64,000 nucleotides of DNA, taken from assembly GCF_001305675.1 (NCBI RefSeq), contig NZ_CP011853.1:3906001-3970000 (forward strand), in the 5' to 3' direction. Source of the stretch: Gordonia phthalatica (GTDB taxonomy: Bacteria; Actinomycetota; Actinomycetes; Mycobacteriales; Mycobacteriaceae). Shown piece by piece: positions 1 to 9,669 of the stretch. The notes beneath the pieces are model-generated. The model worked only from the letters and a program-made list of their open reading frames with translations. It was not told where the DNA came from and made no database searches. Position numbers and translations under genes: made by a program. Numbering within the stretch: position 1 is the first letter of the stretch; each line of letters begins with the position of its first letter.

Positions 1-3000
1 TTACGGGATCGGGTGCGACGCGGATTGAGTGCCTCGACGAGTCGTTCGATCGGCACCTCCTGGTGCGCGAAGGCGTCCAGGACGGCATCGCGGGACCGGT
101 GCAGGGTCTCGGCGAGCGTCGGTGTGCCGGACAGGTCGGTGCGCAGGACAACCATGTTGGCGAGGAGACCGACAACGCCCTCGGTGCCCGGAGCGACACG
201 ACCGGCTGCCGGTGTCCCGACCGCGATGTCGTTCCCGCCGCCGAGGCTGCTGAGGGTGGCCGACCAGATGCCTGCCAGGGCCATGAAGTCGGTGACGCCG
301 TTGGCCGCGAAGACGGTCTTGAGTTCGGCGTAGCGCTCGGCGGGGATCTCGACGTCGACCACGTGCCCGCGACGACCGAGTCCCTCCGGTCGGGGTCGGT
401 CGGCGGCGACGAGGATCTCGTCGGGCAGTCCTGCGAGACGCTCGCGCCAGAACTCGATCTCGTCGCGACCGAAGCGGGCGGCCTCGCTGTCCGGGTCGGT
501 GTCGAGGCCGAAGATCGCGTGTTGCCAGGCCGCGACGTCGGCGTACTCGACGCCGGTCTCGCGGTCGGGCAACGCGGGGCCGCCGGTGCGGGCTCGATAG
601 GCGGTGGCGAGGTGATCGACGATCAGCGCGACGCTGCCGTGGTCCACCACCATGTGGTGGATGACCAGGGCGAGCACGGTGGCGTCCGCGCTGCGAATGA
701 GGTGCGCGCGCACGAGCGACGGGTCGGTGAGCGGGAGGACGGCCGCGCTCGCGGCGGCGACGGCCGCGTCGATCCGGTCGTCGGTGTCGGTGATGGTGAG
801 GTCGACGTCGACGTGATCGGCGATCACCTGCACGGGAAGTCCGTCGATCTCCTGGAACGACGTCCGCAGCGACGCGTGTCGGGCGACGACGTCGTTCACC
901 GCACCGCGGAGCGCATCGAGGTCGACGGGACCGTCGACGCCGAGTTTCACGGTGATGTTGTCGTCGGCGCTCGCTCCGGTGAAGCGGTGGTTGAACCACA
1001 TCGCCAGTTGGGAGAACGACAGCGGCGGTCGTGCGGGGGCGGTTCCGGCTTCGAGGGGCGGTCGTGCCGCCGCGGCCGAGGCTGTGGGAGCACCGAGTGC
1101 GACGCCGCCGAAGTCGGTGGCGGCCCAGTCGTCGGCCCAGTCCGAGTCGCCGTCGGCGTCGAGGTCGATGCCGAGTTCGTCCTGCGCTTTCGCGGCGAGC
1201 ATGGCCGCGAGCCCGGCGACGGTCGGATGCTCGAACGGGGCGCGGACGTCGACGTCGAGTCCGAACTCGGCGGTCAGCGCGGTGACGAGGCGCGCGGCGA
1301 GGAGCGAGTGCCCGCCGAGGTCGAAGAACGAGTCGCCGGCGCCGATCTCGCGACCCGGGAAGAGTTCGGCGAAGACGTCGGCCACGCGGCGCTGTGTCGG
1401 GGTCGACGGCTCGACGAAGGCGACCGTCTCCGGTTCCGGGACGGGGAGGGCGTCGCGGTCGAGCTTGCCGTGGACGGTGTACGGGACGTGGTCGATCGGC
1501 ACCACGGCGTCCGGAACCATGTGTGCGGGAAGGTGTTCGGCGACGTGGTCGCGGACGGCGACGGCGTCGAGCGCGCTGTCGGTCTCGGCGATCGCATAGG
1601 CGAGGAGGCGGTCGTCGATGACGGTGACGAGGGCGCGCTGCACGTCGGGGTGAGCGGTGAGGGCGGCTTCGATCTCGCCGGGCTCGATGCGGAAGCCGCG
1701 GACCTTGATCTGATCGTCGGACCTGCCGACGAAGCGGAGTTCGCCGTCGGAGCCGCGGCGAGCGAGATCGCCGGTGCGGTACAGCCGCTCCCCCGCCGCG
1801 AACGGGTTCGCCACGAAGCGGGATGCGGTGAGGGCGCTGCGGCGCAGGTAGCCGCGCGCGAGTTGCCGACCGCCGAGGTAGAGCTCGCCGACCACCCCGT
1901 CAGGCACGGGCTGCAGCCCCGCGTCCAGGAGGTGAGCGGTGACGCCCGGGTTCGGTCGCCCGATCGGGACCACGGAGCCGCCGCGCGGGCCGTCGACCCG
2001 ATGGTGCGTCGCGGCGACGACGGCCTCGGTGGGGCCGTAGTTGTTGGAGAGATCGGCGGTGAACGCCGTGGTGAAGGCGTCGGCGACCTCGCCGGGCAGG
2101 GCCTCGCCGCCGACCGGGACCGTGCGCAGCGTGGTCCACTGCTTCACCTCGGGGATCAGCAGCAGGGTGGACAGCATGCTCGGCACCATGTGCATCACCG
2201 TGACGTGCTCGCGGACCAGCAGGTCGGCCAGGTATCTGATATCGGTGAGGGCGCCTCGCTTGGGGACCACCAGGGTGGCGCCGACGGTGAGGGTCGCGAA
2301 GATCTCGAACATCGACGCGTCGAAGCTGACCGACGAGGTCTGCACCAGGCGGTCGTCGGGGCCGACGACGCTGGTGGCACCGAAGGCGCGCAGGTGTTCG
2401 GCGATCGCGCGGTGGTCGACGGCGACGCCCTTCGGGGTTCCGGTGGAGCCGGAGGTGTAGATGACATAGGCCAGCGACGACGGTGCGGGGCCGGTGAGGG
2501 CGATGTCCGTGGGCGGCTCGGCACGCAGCCGCGCAACCTCGTCGGCGTCGAGCACCAGGGCCGGTCGGGCATCGTCGAGGAGGAAGGCGGCGCGGTCATC
2601 GGGGTAGTCCGGGTCCACGGGCAGGTAGGCGGCGCCGGCCTTCATGACGGCGAGGGCGGCGACGACGAAGTCCTCGCTCGCCGACATGCGGAGCGCGACG
2701 ATCGCGTCCGGCCGCGACAGCGCGTCGCCCGCCTCGACGGTGATCCGGCGGGCGAGCGCGGTGGTGGCCTCGTCGAGGTCGCCGTAGGTGAGGGTGCGGT
2801 GGTCGGTGACGAGGGCGGGGTGGTCGGCGCGGATCGCGACGGCGGCGGCGAACATGTCGACGAGGGTCTCGGGACGGTCGTCGACGACGGGTCCGCCGGC
2901 TGCGGTGACGACGGCGTCGCGGGCGGCGGCGTCGAGCAGTCGCACGTCACGGATCGGTCGGTCGGGTTCGGTGAGCGCGTCGGCGAGGAAGGTCGCGTAC

Positions 3001-4307
3001 GACGACAGGAGCGTCTCGGCCTCGGCGGCGTCGAAGCGGTCGGTGCCGTACTGCAGTTCCAGCATCGGGGTCTGGCCGGAGACGACGGCGAACTCCAGCG
3101 GCAGTTGCGCGTTGGGGGTGTGGAGGTGGTCGAGGTGCTCGCCGGTGACGCCGTCGAGATGCAGGCCGCCGAGTTCCCTGCGGACGGTGAGGCTGGCGGA
3201 GACCAGACCTTCCAGTCCGGCGCGGCGGTCGTGCGCGACTGCGGCGACCACCTGGTCGATCGGCGCTCGGTTGGCGCCGAGGCCCGTCGCGAGGGTGTCG
3301 CGGGAGGCGTCGATCAGCGAGGTCAGCGACTGGCGCGGTTCGACGGTGCCGCGCAGCAGGACGGAATTGCCGAAGTAGCCGATGAGGTTCTCGGAGCCGG
3401 CCGGGCGGTCGGTGGTCGGGACCGCGAGGAGCACGTCGTCGGCGCCGTAGACGCGGTGCAGGAAGGCCTGGGTCGCGGCGACCAGGACGGCGAAGACGGT
3501 GGTGCCGCGCGACTTGGCGAGAGCGGCCGCGGCGCCGGCGATCCGATCATCGAGCGGGCGGTGCGCACGACCGCTCCCCGCGGCACCGACGGCGGCGGGA
3601 AGGTCGAGCGGTTCGGGCGCCGGAGTCAGCGTCCGCGTCCAGTAGGCGAGGTCCGCGTCGATCTGGTCGGCGGTCGGGTCGGGGATGTCGACGTACTGGC
3701 GGCCGAGCGGCGGGAGGTCGTGCCCGCGGTACGCCATGGTCAGATCGGCGAACAGGACGCGCCACGACTCGTCGTCCCAGGCCACGTGGTGAACGGTCAG
3801 GAGGACGACGCGGTGGTCGTCGGCGAACTCCAGCACCGTGACGCGCAACGGTGCCTCGGCGTCGAGCCGGAACGGAAGGCGAGCCTCGCGGGCTGCGAGG
3901 ACCTGGGTGCGTCGCTGCGCGGCGCTGTCGGAGAGGTCGCGCAGGTCGACGACGGTCCACGCGATGCCGTCGCCGACACGGTTCTCCATCACCGGCACGC
4001 CGTCGTCGCCGGGAAGGTAACGGGCTCGGAGCGTCTCGTGGCGTGCCGCGACGGCAGTGAAGGCGGCGTGCAGCCGTTCGGTGTCGACGGCGCCGCGGAG
4101 GCGGAAGCCGACCGAGACGTTCAGCGACGTGTCTGCGGCGTCGCGGTGCCCGGTGAACCAGAGCCGACGGGCGGCGATCGGCAGTGCAGTCCGTTCGCCG
4201 TGCGCTCGCGCGGGTACGGCAGACGCCTCGTCGTGGTGGGCCAGACCGGCGGCTTCCAGGCGCTGGCGCAGGAGTTCACGGCGACGTGCGGAGGCGTTGA
4301 TCGTCAT
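1..4307 (-). CDS. Nonribosomal peptide synthetase, C-A-PCP-C, 3' end outside window
   Basis: Peptide synthetase that probably adds one of the (hydroxy)lysine units of a mycobactin/nocobactin-type siderophore, like MbtE/MbtF. From the ATG at 4307, 1435 codons are open to the left edge, so the C-terminus is missing. A condensation domain covers about residues 45-440 (HHVAWDDE near 172). An adenylation domain covers about 470-870 (core YTSGSTGTPKG near 615, NNYGPTE). A carrier domain has GGHSLL with the phosphopantetheine Ser near 1001. A second condensation domain begins near 1085 (HHMVVDHGS near 1219). An IdeR-type box lies 10 bp upstream of the start and a strong hairpin just beyond it, so this gene probably has its own iron-regulated promoter. 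The substrate of the A domain was not decoded. Whether it is the MbtE or the MbtF equivalent cannot be told here. Confidence 0.9.
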   Translation of the reverse strand, partial: MTINASARRRELLRQRLEAAGLAHHDEASAVPARAHGERTALPIAARRLWFTGHRDAADTSLNVSVGFRLRGAVDTERLHAAFTAVAARHETLRARYLPGDDGVPVMENRVGDGIAWTVVDLRDLSDSAAQRRTQVLAAREARLPFRLDAEAPLRVTVLEFADDHRVVLLTVHHVAWDDESWRVLFADLTMAYRGHDLPPLGRQYVDIPDPTADQIDADLAYWTRTLTPAPEPLDLPAAVGAAGSGRAHRPLDDRIAGAAAALAKSRGTTVFAVLVAATQAFLHRVYGADDVLLAVPTTDRPAGSENLIGYFGNSVLLRGTVEPRQSLTSLIDASRDTLATGLGANRAPIDQVVAAVAHDRRAGLEGLVSASLTVRRELGGLHLDGVTGEHLDHLHTPNAQLPLEFAVVSGQTPMLELQYGTDRFDAAEAETLLSSYATFLADALTEPDRPIRDVRLLDAAARDAVVTAAGGPVVDDRPETLVDMFAAAVAIRADHPALVTDHRTLTYGDLDEATTALARRITVEAGDALSRPDAIVALRMSASEDFVVAALAVMKAGAAYLPVDPDYPDDRAAFLLDDARPALVLDADEVARLRAEPPTDIALTGPAPSSLAYVIYTSGSTGTPKGVAVDHRAIAEHLRAFGATSVVGPDDRLVQTSSVSFDASMFEIFATLTVGATLVVPKRGALTDIRYLADLLVREHVTVMHMVPSMLSTLLLIPEVKQWTTLRTVPVGGEALPGEVADAFTTAFTADLSNNYGPTEAVVAATHHRVDGPRGGSVVPIGRPNPGVTAHLLDAGLQPVPDGVVGELYLGGRQLARGYLRRSALTASRFVANPFAAGERLYRTGDLARRGSDGELRFVGRSDDQIKVRGFRIEPGEIEAALTAHPDVQRALVTVIDDRLLAYAIAETDSALDAVAVRDHVAEHLPAHMVPDAVVPIDHVPYTVHGKLDRDALPVPEPETVAFVEPSTPTQRRVADVFAELFPGREIGAGDSFFDLGGHSLLAARLVTALTAEFGLDVDVRAPFEHPTVAGLAAMLAAKAQDELGIDLDADGDSDWADDWAATDFGGVALGAPTASAAAARPPLEAGTAPARPPLSFSQLAMWFNHRFTGASADDNITVKLGVDGPVDLDALRGAVNDVVARHASLRTSFQEIDGLPVQVIADHVDVDLTITDTDDRIDAAVAAASAAVLPLTDPSLVRAHLIRSADATVLALVIHHMVVDHGSVALIVDHLATAYRARTGGPALPDRETGVEYADVAAWQHAIFGLDTDPDSEAARFGRDEIEFWRERLAGLPDEILVAADRPRPEGLGRRGHVVDVEIPAERYAELKTVFAANGVTDFMALAGIWSATLSSLGGGNDIAVGTPAAGRVAPGTEGVVGLLANMVVLRTDLSGTPTLAETLHRSRDAVLDAFAHQEVPIERLVEALNPRRTRSR

Positions 4308-4316
4308 GCCAAGACT

Positions 4317-4335
4317 TTAGCCTAGCCTAACCTAA
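4317..4335 (-). promoter_or_regulatory. IdeR/DtxR-type iron box
   Basis: Read on the minus strand the site is TTAGGTTAGGCTAGGCTAA, matching 17 of 19 positions of the DtxR/IdeR consensus TTAGGTTAGGCTAACCTAA. It ends 10 bp before the ATG of the NRPS gene, a position suited to Fe(II)-dependent repression. That IdeR binds here is inferred from the match. Confidence 0.85.
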
Positions 4336-4374
4336 TGAACGGACCCGGGCCGAAGTTCAGCCCGGGTCCGTTCA
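4336..4374 (-). terminator. Hairpin between MTB12-like gene and NRPS
   Basis: A perfect 15-bp inverted repeat (TGAACGGACCCGGGC and its complement) surrounds a 9-nt loop. It lies 14 bp beyond the stop of the MTB12-like gene and directly abuts the iron box of the NRPS gene. No clear T-tract follows, although the next bases on the minus strand are AT-rich. It most likely separates the two transcription units. Confidence 0.6.
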
Positions 4375-4387
4375 GGTTCGAGATCGA

Positions 4388-5131
4388 TTACAGATTGCAG
4401 GGAATGTTCGCGTACGACCCCAGCGCGCAGACCGAGCTGTTCGTCATCTTCCAGCGCCCGTCCTTCCAGACCCAGGTCAACTTCATGTAATTGGGCTGGT
4501 AGCCGGGCGACGACAGCTTGAGACGAGCGGTCGCGGTAGTGCCGTTCACGGTCACCGGGTCGACGATCTGGTAGCTCAGCCCCATCGGCTTGAACTTCTT
4601 GGCGAGCGCCAGGATGCCCTGAGCCTGGCCGACAGCACGTGAGCCGCCCTCGAGCCGCTGTGCCTTCTGCGACGTCGACGCGCCCGAGGCCAGGAAGTCG
4701 AGGTCGTTCTGCAACTGTGCGGCGGTCGGCTTGGTCGGCGCGGCCGACGTCTTCGTCTGAGTCTGCGCGGGCGCCTGGGCGACCGGAGTGGTCGCCTCGG
4801 GAGCCGCTGCGACCGGAGCGTCGTCGGTCGGAGTCTCCGGCGCGGTGGTCTCGGACGGGTCGTCGGTGGTCGTCGTCGGTGCCGCGGCCTGCGGCTGCTG
4901 CGCCTGCTGGGCGCCGAGGTTGACGACGGTGGCCGGCGGTTCCTGCGCCGTCGGGCGGGAGCCGACGTCACTGAGCATGATGCCGACCAGTCCGATCGCG
5001 AGAATGATCGCCGAAACGACCGCCGAGATTCCTGCCGCCATCATCACCGTGGGCCAGTTGACCGAGGATCCCGATCCGCCGCCCGCCGCGGGCTCAGCCT
5101 CCGGCTGCGCCACGTGCTCATCGTCATACAT
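4388..5131 (-). CDS. MTB12-like membrane-anchored secreted protein
   Basis: Protein of 247 aa resembling the low-molecular-weight antigen MTB12 family. A short acidic cytoplasmic start is followed by one membrane segment (about residues 27-53), a Pro/Thr/Ala/Gln-rich linker (about 60-135) and a compact C-terminal domain, which ends with two cysteines (SSVCALGSYANIPC) that could form a disulfide. The family has an NTF2-like fold and no proven biochemical activity. The gene sits between mbtD and the NRPS, on their strand, with degenerate iron-box half-sites upstream. A role at the cell envelope in siderophore export or iron uptake is inferred only from position. Confidence 0.7.
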   Translation of the reverse strand: MYDDEHVAQPEAEPAAGGGSGSSVNWPTVMMAAGISAVVSAIILAIGLVGIMLSDVGSRPTAQEPPATVVNLGAQQAQQPQAAAPTTTTDDPSETTAPETPTDDAPVAAAPEATTPVAQAPAQTQTKTSAAPTKPTAAQLQNDLDFLASGASTSQKAQRLEGGSRAVGQAQGILALAKKFKPMGLSYQIVDPVTVNGTTATARLKLSSPGYQPNYMKLTWVWKDGRWKMTNSSVCALGSYANIPCNL

Positions 5132-5159
5132 TCCGTCATTGAACCAGGTATGAAGAAGG

Positions 5160-5190
5160 TAAGTCTAGCCTTAGTATGGTTAGCCTGGTC
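5160..5190 (-). promoter_or_regulatory. Possible degenerate IdeR half-sites
   Basis: Upstream of the MTB12-like gene the minus strand carries GGCTAACC (5178-5185), an exact match to consensus positions 9-16 of the iron box, and a nearby CTAAGGCTAG. Full 19-bp alignments match only about 10-11 positions each, so this is weak. It would place the gene under iron control with its neighbours. Confidence 0.3.
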
Positions 5191-5315
5191 ACTGTTGCGG
5201 ATTCCGTGCTGATCGGTGAGCGCAGCGCGCCGGAACCCGGCTTCGTACCAGCGCAGCTCACGGGGGTTCGACTCGTCTGACAGCGCAAACCACGAAGTGG
5301 ACGGACCGCCCGGCG

Positions 5316-8300
5316 CTACGAAGCCGCTCCCATCAAGCCGACCACCTCGTTCAAGCTGGCGCCGCCGAGGATCGCCTCGACGGGTAGGTCGCAGGCGAGC
5401 GACGCCTGGACGCGCTTGCGGAAGTCGAGGGCCTGCAGTGAGTCCATGCCGAGGGCGACGAGCGGGGTGCTCGGGTCGATGTCGTCGGGGCCGAGGCCCA
5501 TCGTCACCGCGAGTTCGGCGGCGAGCTCGGAGCCGAAGTCGCCGGACAGCACCGGCTCGACGACGGCCTCGGCCTCGGCCGGTTCCGGGTCTGCGACTGG
5601 CTCGGACGGTTGCACGATCGGCTCGTCGATCACCTCGACCACCGCGTCCGGCACCTCCGAGATCAGCGACGCCGTCCCGGTCATCGCCAGCAGATCACGC
5701 AGATCGGGCCACGACGCGGCGAGAACCTGGGCGTCGAGTCCGCTGATCGGGAGTCCGGCGTCGAGCGCCGCGGACGGCGCCATCGGGACGACGCCGGTCG
5801 CTGTGACGCGGGCCAGCCTCTCGGCGTCGAGCGGCCCCTGCACCGACCAGAGACCCCACCCGATCGCGACTGCGTCGACGCCCTCGGCGCGCAGCCGAGC
5901 GGCCTCGACCTCGAGCAGCCGGTTCAACGCCGCGTACAGCGCCTGGTCGCGGCCGCCGATCGTCGCAGCCAGCGACGAGCAGATCAGCACGCGGTCGACG
6001 CTGCCCACCGCATCGAGCAGTCGTCGGAGGCCGAACACCTTCGCATCGACGGCCCGGTGCACGTCGTCGGTCGAGATCCGGTCGAGCGGCCGGTCGACGT
6101 AGTCGAGCGCGGCGTGGACGAGCAGCGTCACCGGCGGCAGATCGGCGGTCGCCCGCGTGATCGTCTCCTGATCGGTCACGTCGCAGCGTCGGACGTCCAC
6201 GTCGACGCCGAAGCGATTGGCGATGCGAGCAACGCTGCGGTGTGCGGCATCCCCGCCCCCGCTCCTGCTGAGCAGGGTGATCCGGCGTGCCCCGTCGCGC
6301 GCGAACCGTTCGGCCATCACCAGCCCCACCTGACCGGTCCCGCCGCTGATCACGACGTGCGTCGGGTCGGGGGACGATGGCTCCGAGCCCTCCGCCGACA
6401 TCAGACGTTTCACGTGAACCACGCCGTTCCGGACGGCGAGCGCTGTCTCCCCGGCGATGTGCACCGCCGACAGGACGTCGTCCGCGGAGGAGCCCGTGGC
6501 CGGGAGATCGAGGTGCGCGACGCGCACACCGCTCTGTTCGATCGCCAGGCACCGCAGGCCGGCGGCGAGCGCGGCATGCACCGGGTCGGCGACGTCCCCG
6601 TCGACGACGGCCTCCGCACCGACCGTGACGACCCAGAACGTGGCGGGCAGATCGGTGAGACCCGCGCGCCACCCGGAGTCGGCGAGGATCGCCGCGAGGT
6701 CGCCCTCCACGTCTCCGCTGCCCGGCGGCAGCATCAGCAGCACCGCGTCCATCGGTGCGATGTCGGCGCCGCCGTCGGGCACCTGCCAGGCGACGGCGCC
6801 GTGGTGCGGGGCGGCGTCGCAGATCGCGGCCGCCAGCGCGGTGTCGGCTCCGCGCGGTGTCACGATCGCGATCCGCTGGGGCGCGATGATGTCGCGTCGC
6901 GACGGCCGTTCCCAGGAGGTCCGGAGAACGCGGACGTCATGGTCAGTGCGCGGCGCAGCCCATCCCGGCCGGTTGACCGCGTCGTCGGCACCGGCGTCGT
7001 ACCGGGCCCACAGATGAGTCCTGCGCATGACGGAGTTCGGGAAACCCTCCAGGGGAACGCCTCTGGTGCGGCCGGGGACGGCCCAGCTCGACCAGTCGAA
7101 GTCGGCGTCCGCCGCGGCGACGGCGAGGACGTTGCGGGTGAACAGCGCGTGATCGGTGCATTCCCGTCGCCGGGTGCCCAGGATGGTCGTGCCGTTCGTC
7201 TCGGCGAGGGTCTCGGACAGTGCCAGCACCAGGGTCGGGTGCTCGGCGATCTCGATGAAGGTGTCGGCACCGTCGTTCGCGGCGCGGGTGACGGCGCGGT
7301 CGAAGCGGACGCGGTTGCGCAGGTTCCAGAACCAGTAGTCGCGGACCGGCATCGTCTGGTCGACGGGCTCGCCGAGTGTCGCGCCGATGCAGGGGATCTG
7401 TGGCTCCGCGAAGCGCTCCCGCATGCCGTGCGCGTCGAACGCCGTGCAGAGGACGTCGGAGAATTTGCTGACGATACTGGTGTGCGCGGGGTAGGCGACG
7501 CGGATCTCCTTGGCGAACTTCCCGTCCGCTTCCAGCGTGGCGATGAGGTCGAGGACGGCGTTGCGTTCGCCGGAGACGCAGAGGATGTGCGCGGAGTTCA
7601 CCACGGACAGTTCCATCCAGCCGGAGTTTCGCGCCAGGAGGCGTTCGGCTTCGTCGAGGTCGATGCCGAGCACGGCCATCGTGTAGCCGCGCGGCGCGAT
7701 CCGGTCGACGGCTCGCGCGCGTTCGGTGACGACGACGAGCCCTTCGCGCAGGGTGGCGACACCGCTGCGCACGGCGGCCGCGATCTCGCCCTGACTGTGG
7801 CCCACGGTCATGGCCGGCCGCACACCGGCGGCGTCCCACATGGCCGTGAGACCCAGCATGTGCATGAACAGTGCGGGCTGGACGACGGTGACGTCGTCGG
7901 TCTCGGCAGCACCGTCCCTGCCGAGCACATAGTCGAGGGGCGAGGTCCCGAACAGCGCAAGGGATTCAGCGTGGCATTCGTCGACGGCCTCGCGATACGC
8001 CGTGGACTCCCGATAGTCGACGGCGCCCATCCCCGGACGCTGACTCCCCTGCCCCGGATAGACGTAGGCGAATCGGTGCGACGACGCCGTCCCGCGCACC
8101 GCGTCGGGGTGGGGGCGGTCGGCGGCGACGGCGTCGAGCGCATCCAGCAGACTCGCGCGATCAGTGGCTGCGATGAGGGCGCGGTGTCGGCGGACGGGCC
8201 GCGCGTCGAGGAGATACGCAGCGACCTGATGGATGTCCAGACCGGCGTTCGCCCGCACGTAGCGCGCGACCGACGAGGCGTACCGGCCGAGGTTCTCGGC

Positions 8301-8363
8301 GGCGTCGGCGGAGACGACGACCGGGATCCGACCGTCGGGGAGGCGGTAGTGGAGATCAGACAC
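5316..8363 (-). CDS. mbtD: Siderophore polyketide synthase MbtD-like (AT-KR-ACP)
   Basis: Polyketide synthase of 1015 aa, close to the usual MbtD length. The acyltransferase domain (about residues 95-420) has the active-site motif GHSQGE with Ser190. The ketoreductase has its NADP motif GGTGQVG near 676. The C-terminal carrier domain has LGMDSLQAL with the phosphopantetheine site at Ser975. No ketosynthase is present; that activity comes from the separate gene upstream, as in the MbtC/MbtD pair that builds the beta-hydroxy acid of mycobactin. Its start overlaps the mbtC stop by 8 bp, so both are co-translated. It is the last gene of the mbtI operon. Confidence 0.9.
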   Translation of the reverse strand: MSDLHYRLPDGRIPVVVSADAAENLGRYASSVARYVRANAGLDIHQVAAYLLDARPVRRHRALIAATDRASLLDALDAVAADRPHPDAVRGTASSHRFAYVYPGQGSQRPGMGAVDYRESTAYREAVDECHAESLALFGTSPLDYVLGRDGAAETDDVTVVQPALFMHMLGLTAMWDAAGVRPAMTVGHSQGEIAAAVRSGVATLREGLVVVTERARAVDRIAPRGYTMAVLGIDLDEAERLLARNSGWMELSVVNSAHILCVSGERNAVLDLIATLEADGKFAKEIRVAYPAHTSIVSKFSDVLCTAFDAHGMRERFAEPQIPCIGATLGEPVDQTMPVRDYWFWNLRNRVRFDRAVTRAANDGADTFIEIAEHPTLVLALSETLAETNGTTILGTRRRECTDHALFTRNVLAVAAADADFDWSSWAVPGRTRGVPLEGFPNSVMRRTHLWARYDAGADDAVNRPGWAAPRTDHDVRVLRTSWERPSRRDIIAPQRIAIVTPRGADTALAAAICDAAPHHGAVAWQVPDGGADIAPMDAVLLMLPPGSGDVEGDLAAILADSGWRAGLTDLPATFWVVTVGAEAVVDGDVADPVHAALAAGLRCLAIEQSGVRVAHLDLPATGSSADDVLSAVHIAGETALAVRNGVVHVKRLMSAEGSEPSSPDPTHVVISGGTGQVGLVMAERFARDGARRITLLSRSGGGDAAHRSVARIANRFGVDVDVRRCDVTDQETITRATADLPPVTLLVHAALDYVDRPLDRISTDDVHRAVDAKVFGLRRLLDAVGSVDRVLICSSLAATIGGRDQALYAALNRLLEVEAARLRAEGVDAVAIGWGLWSVQGPLDAERLARVTATGVVPMAPSAALDAGLPISGLDAQVLAASWPDLRDLLAMTGTASLISEVPDAVVEVIDEPIVQPSEPVADPEPAEAEAVVEPVLSGDFGSELAAELAVTMGLGPDDIDPSTPLVALGMDSLQALDFRKRVQASLACDLPVEAILGGASLNEVVGLMGAAS

Positions 8364-9669
8364 GGGTGGCCTCCGGCATGTCGAGGATGAGGTGGGCGTT
8401 GGTTCCGGAGACGCCGAAGCTGGAGACGGCGGCGTACCGGTGGCCGTCGCGGGCGGGCCACGCCTCCCGCTCCGCGGCGAGACGCAGACCCGAGGCGTCC
8501 CAGTCGATCTCGTCGGTCGGCTCGTCGGCGTAGAGGCTGGGCACGATGGTCCCGTGTCGACCGCACTGCAGCACTTTGATGAGTCCCAGGACGCCCGATG
8601 CGGCCTGCGCGTGGCCGGCGTTCGACTTCACCGAGCCGACCGCCGCCGGGTTCTCCGGACCGCGGGCGGCGCCGTAGACGGAGGCCAGGGCGTCGAGCTC
8701 CATCGGGTCGCCGAGGGTCGCGGTGCCGTGGCCCTCGATCAGATCGATCATGGCGGCGTCGACTCCGGATGCGGCGACGGCGCCCTCGATGACGCGGCGC
8801 TGCGCCTGCGCGTTCGGCACGACGATCGGGCCGCCCGCCCCGTTGTGGTTGACGCGCGATCCGGCGATCACGCCGTAGATCCGACGGTTCGCGGCGCGGG
8901 CCGACGCGGCGGTCTCGACGACCACCGCGCCGGCGCCCTCGCCCCAGACGGTGCCGGTGGCCCCCGACGAGTACGACCGGCACCGTCCGTCCTCGGCCAG
9001 CGCATTGCTGCGCGAGAACTCGAAGAAGGCGGCGGGAGAGGCCATCACGCACACCCCGCCGGCGACGGCCCAGTCGCAGTCGCCCGCGCGGATCGCCGCG
9101 GCGGCCTGGTGCACCGCGGTCAGCGACGACGCGCACGCCGTGTCGACGACGACCGACGGTCCCATCACGCCGAGCGCATGCGAGATCCGTCCGGACACCG
9201 CACCGAGCGCGGTCCCGGCGATGCGGTGGCCCGAGTACTCGTTGACGGTGGCGGCGCGCGGCCCGTACTCCATCAGGGAGGCGCCGAAGTAGACGCCGAC
9301 CTCGTCGCCCGACAGCGCCGCCGGGTTGATGCCCGCGTTCTCGACGGCGCGCCAGGCGACCCGCATGGCGACGCGCTGCTGCGGGTCCATCGCGGCCGCT
9401 TCGCGGGGGCTCAGCCCGAAGAACTGCGGGTCGAACTCCGCTGCGCCGTCGAGGAATCCGCCGGCATCGGGCACCGCGCCCCAGCCCGGCTGTCGGTCGA
9501 GGGCGAGGACCTGGTCGACGGGCCAGTCGCGGTCGCGCGGCATGGGGCCGATCAGGTCGGCGCCGGCTGCGAGGGCCGCGTAGAAGTCTTCCGGGGTGTC
9601 GATGCCGCCCGGGGCCTCGACCGCCATGCCCGAGATGACGATGGCGGTGTCGCGGACCCAGCCGGTCAT
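8356..9669 (-). CDS. mbtC: Stand-alone beta-ketoacyl synthase MbtC-like
   Basis: Ketosynthase of 437 aa that would work in trans with MbtD to extend the siderophore chain. The Cys-His-His catalytic set is intact: DTACASS (Cys179), EGHGTATLGD (His314) and KSNAGHAQA (His353). I chose the ATG at 9669, which begins MTGWVRDTAIVISG. An upstream in-frame extension is arginine-rich and lies inside mbtT, so it is probably not translated. The start overlaps the mbtT stop by 4 bp and the 3' end overlaps mbtD by 8 bp. Confidence 0.9.
   Translation of the reverse strand: MTGWVRDTAIVISGMAVEAPGGIDTPEDFYAALAAGADLIGPMPRDRDWPVDQVLALDRQPGWGAVPDAGGFLDGAAEFDPQFFGLSPREAAAMDPQQRVAMRVAWRAVENAGINPAALSGDEVGVYFGASLMEYGPRAATVNEYSGHRIAGTALGAVSGRISHALGVMGPSVVVDTACASSLTAVHQAAAAIRAGDCDWAVAGGVCVMASPAAFFEFSRSNALAEDGRCRSYSSGATGTVWGEGAGAVVVETAASARAANRRIYGVIAGSRVNHNGAGGPIVVPNAQAQRRVIEGAVAASGVDAAMIDLIEGHGTATLGDPMELDALASVYGAARGPENPAAVGSVKSNAGHAQAASGVLGLIKVLQCGRHGTIVPSLYADEPTDEIDWDASGLRLAAEREAWPARDGHRYAAVSSFGVSGTNAHLILDMPEATRV

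Noticed and set aside
63..4325. A 1420-codon open frame on the + strand
   Set aside because: It is the mirror of the NRPS on the minus strand. Its composition (Asp/Gly/Val/Arg repeats) has no domain, whereas the minus strand has clear C, A, PCP and C motifs.
5610..8390. A 926-codon open frame on the + strand
   Set aside because: Shadow of mbtD; high-GC codon bias keeps the opposite frame open. No recognisable domain.
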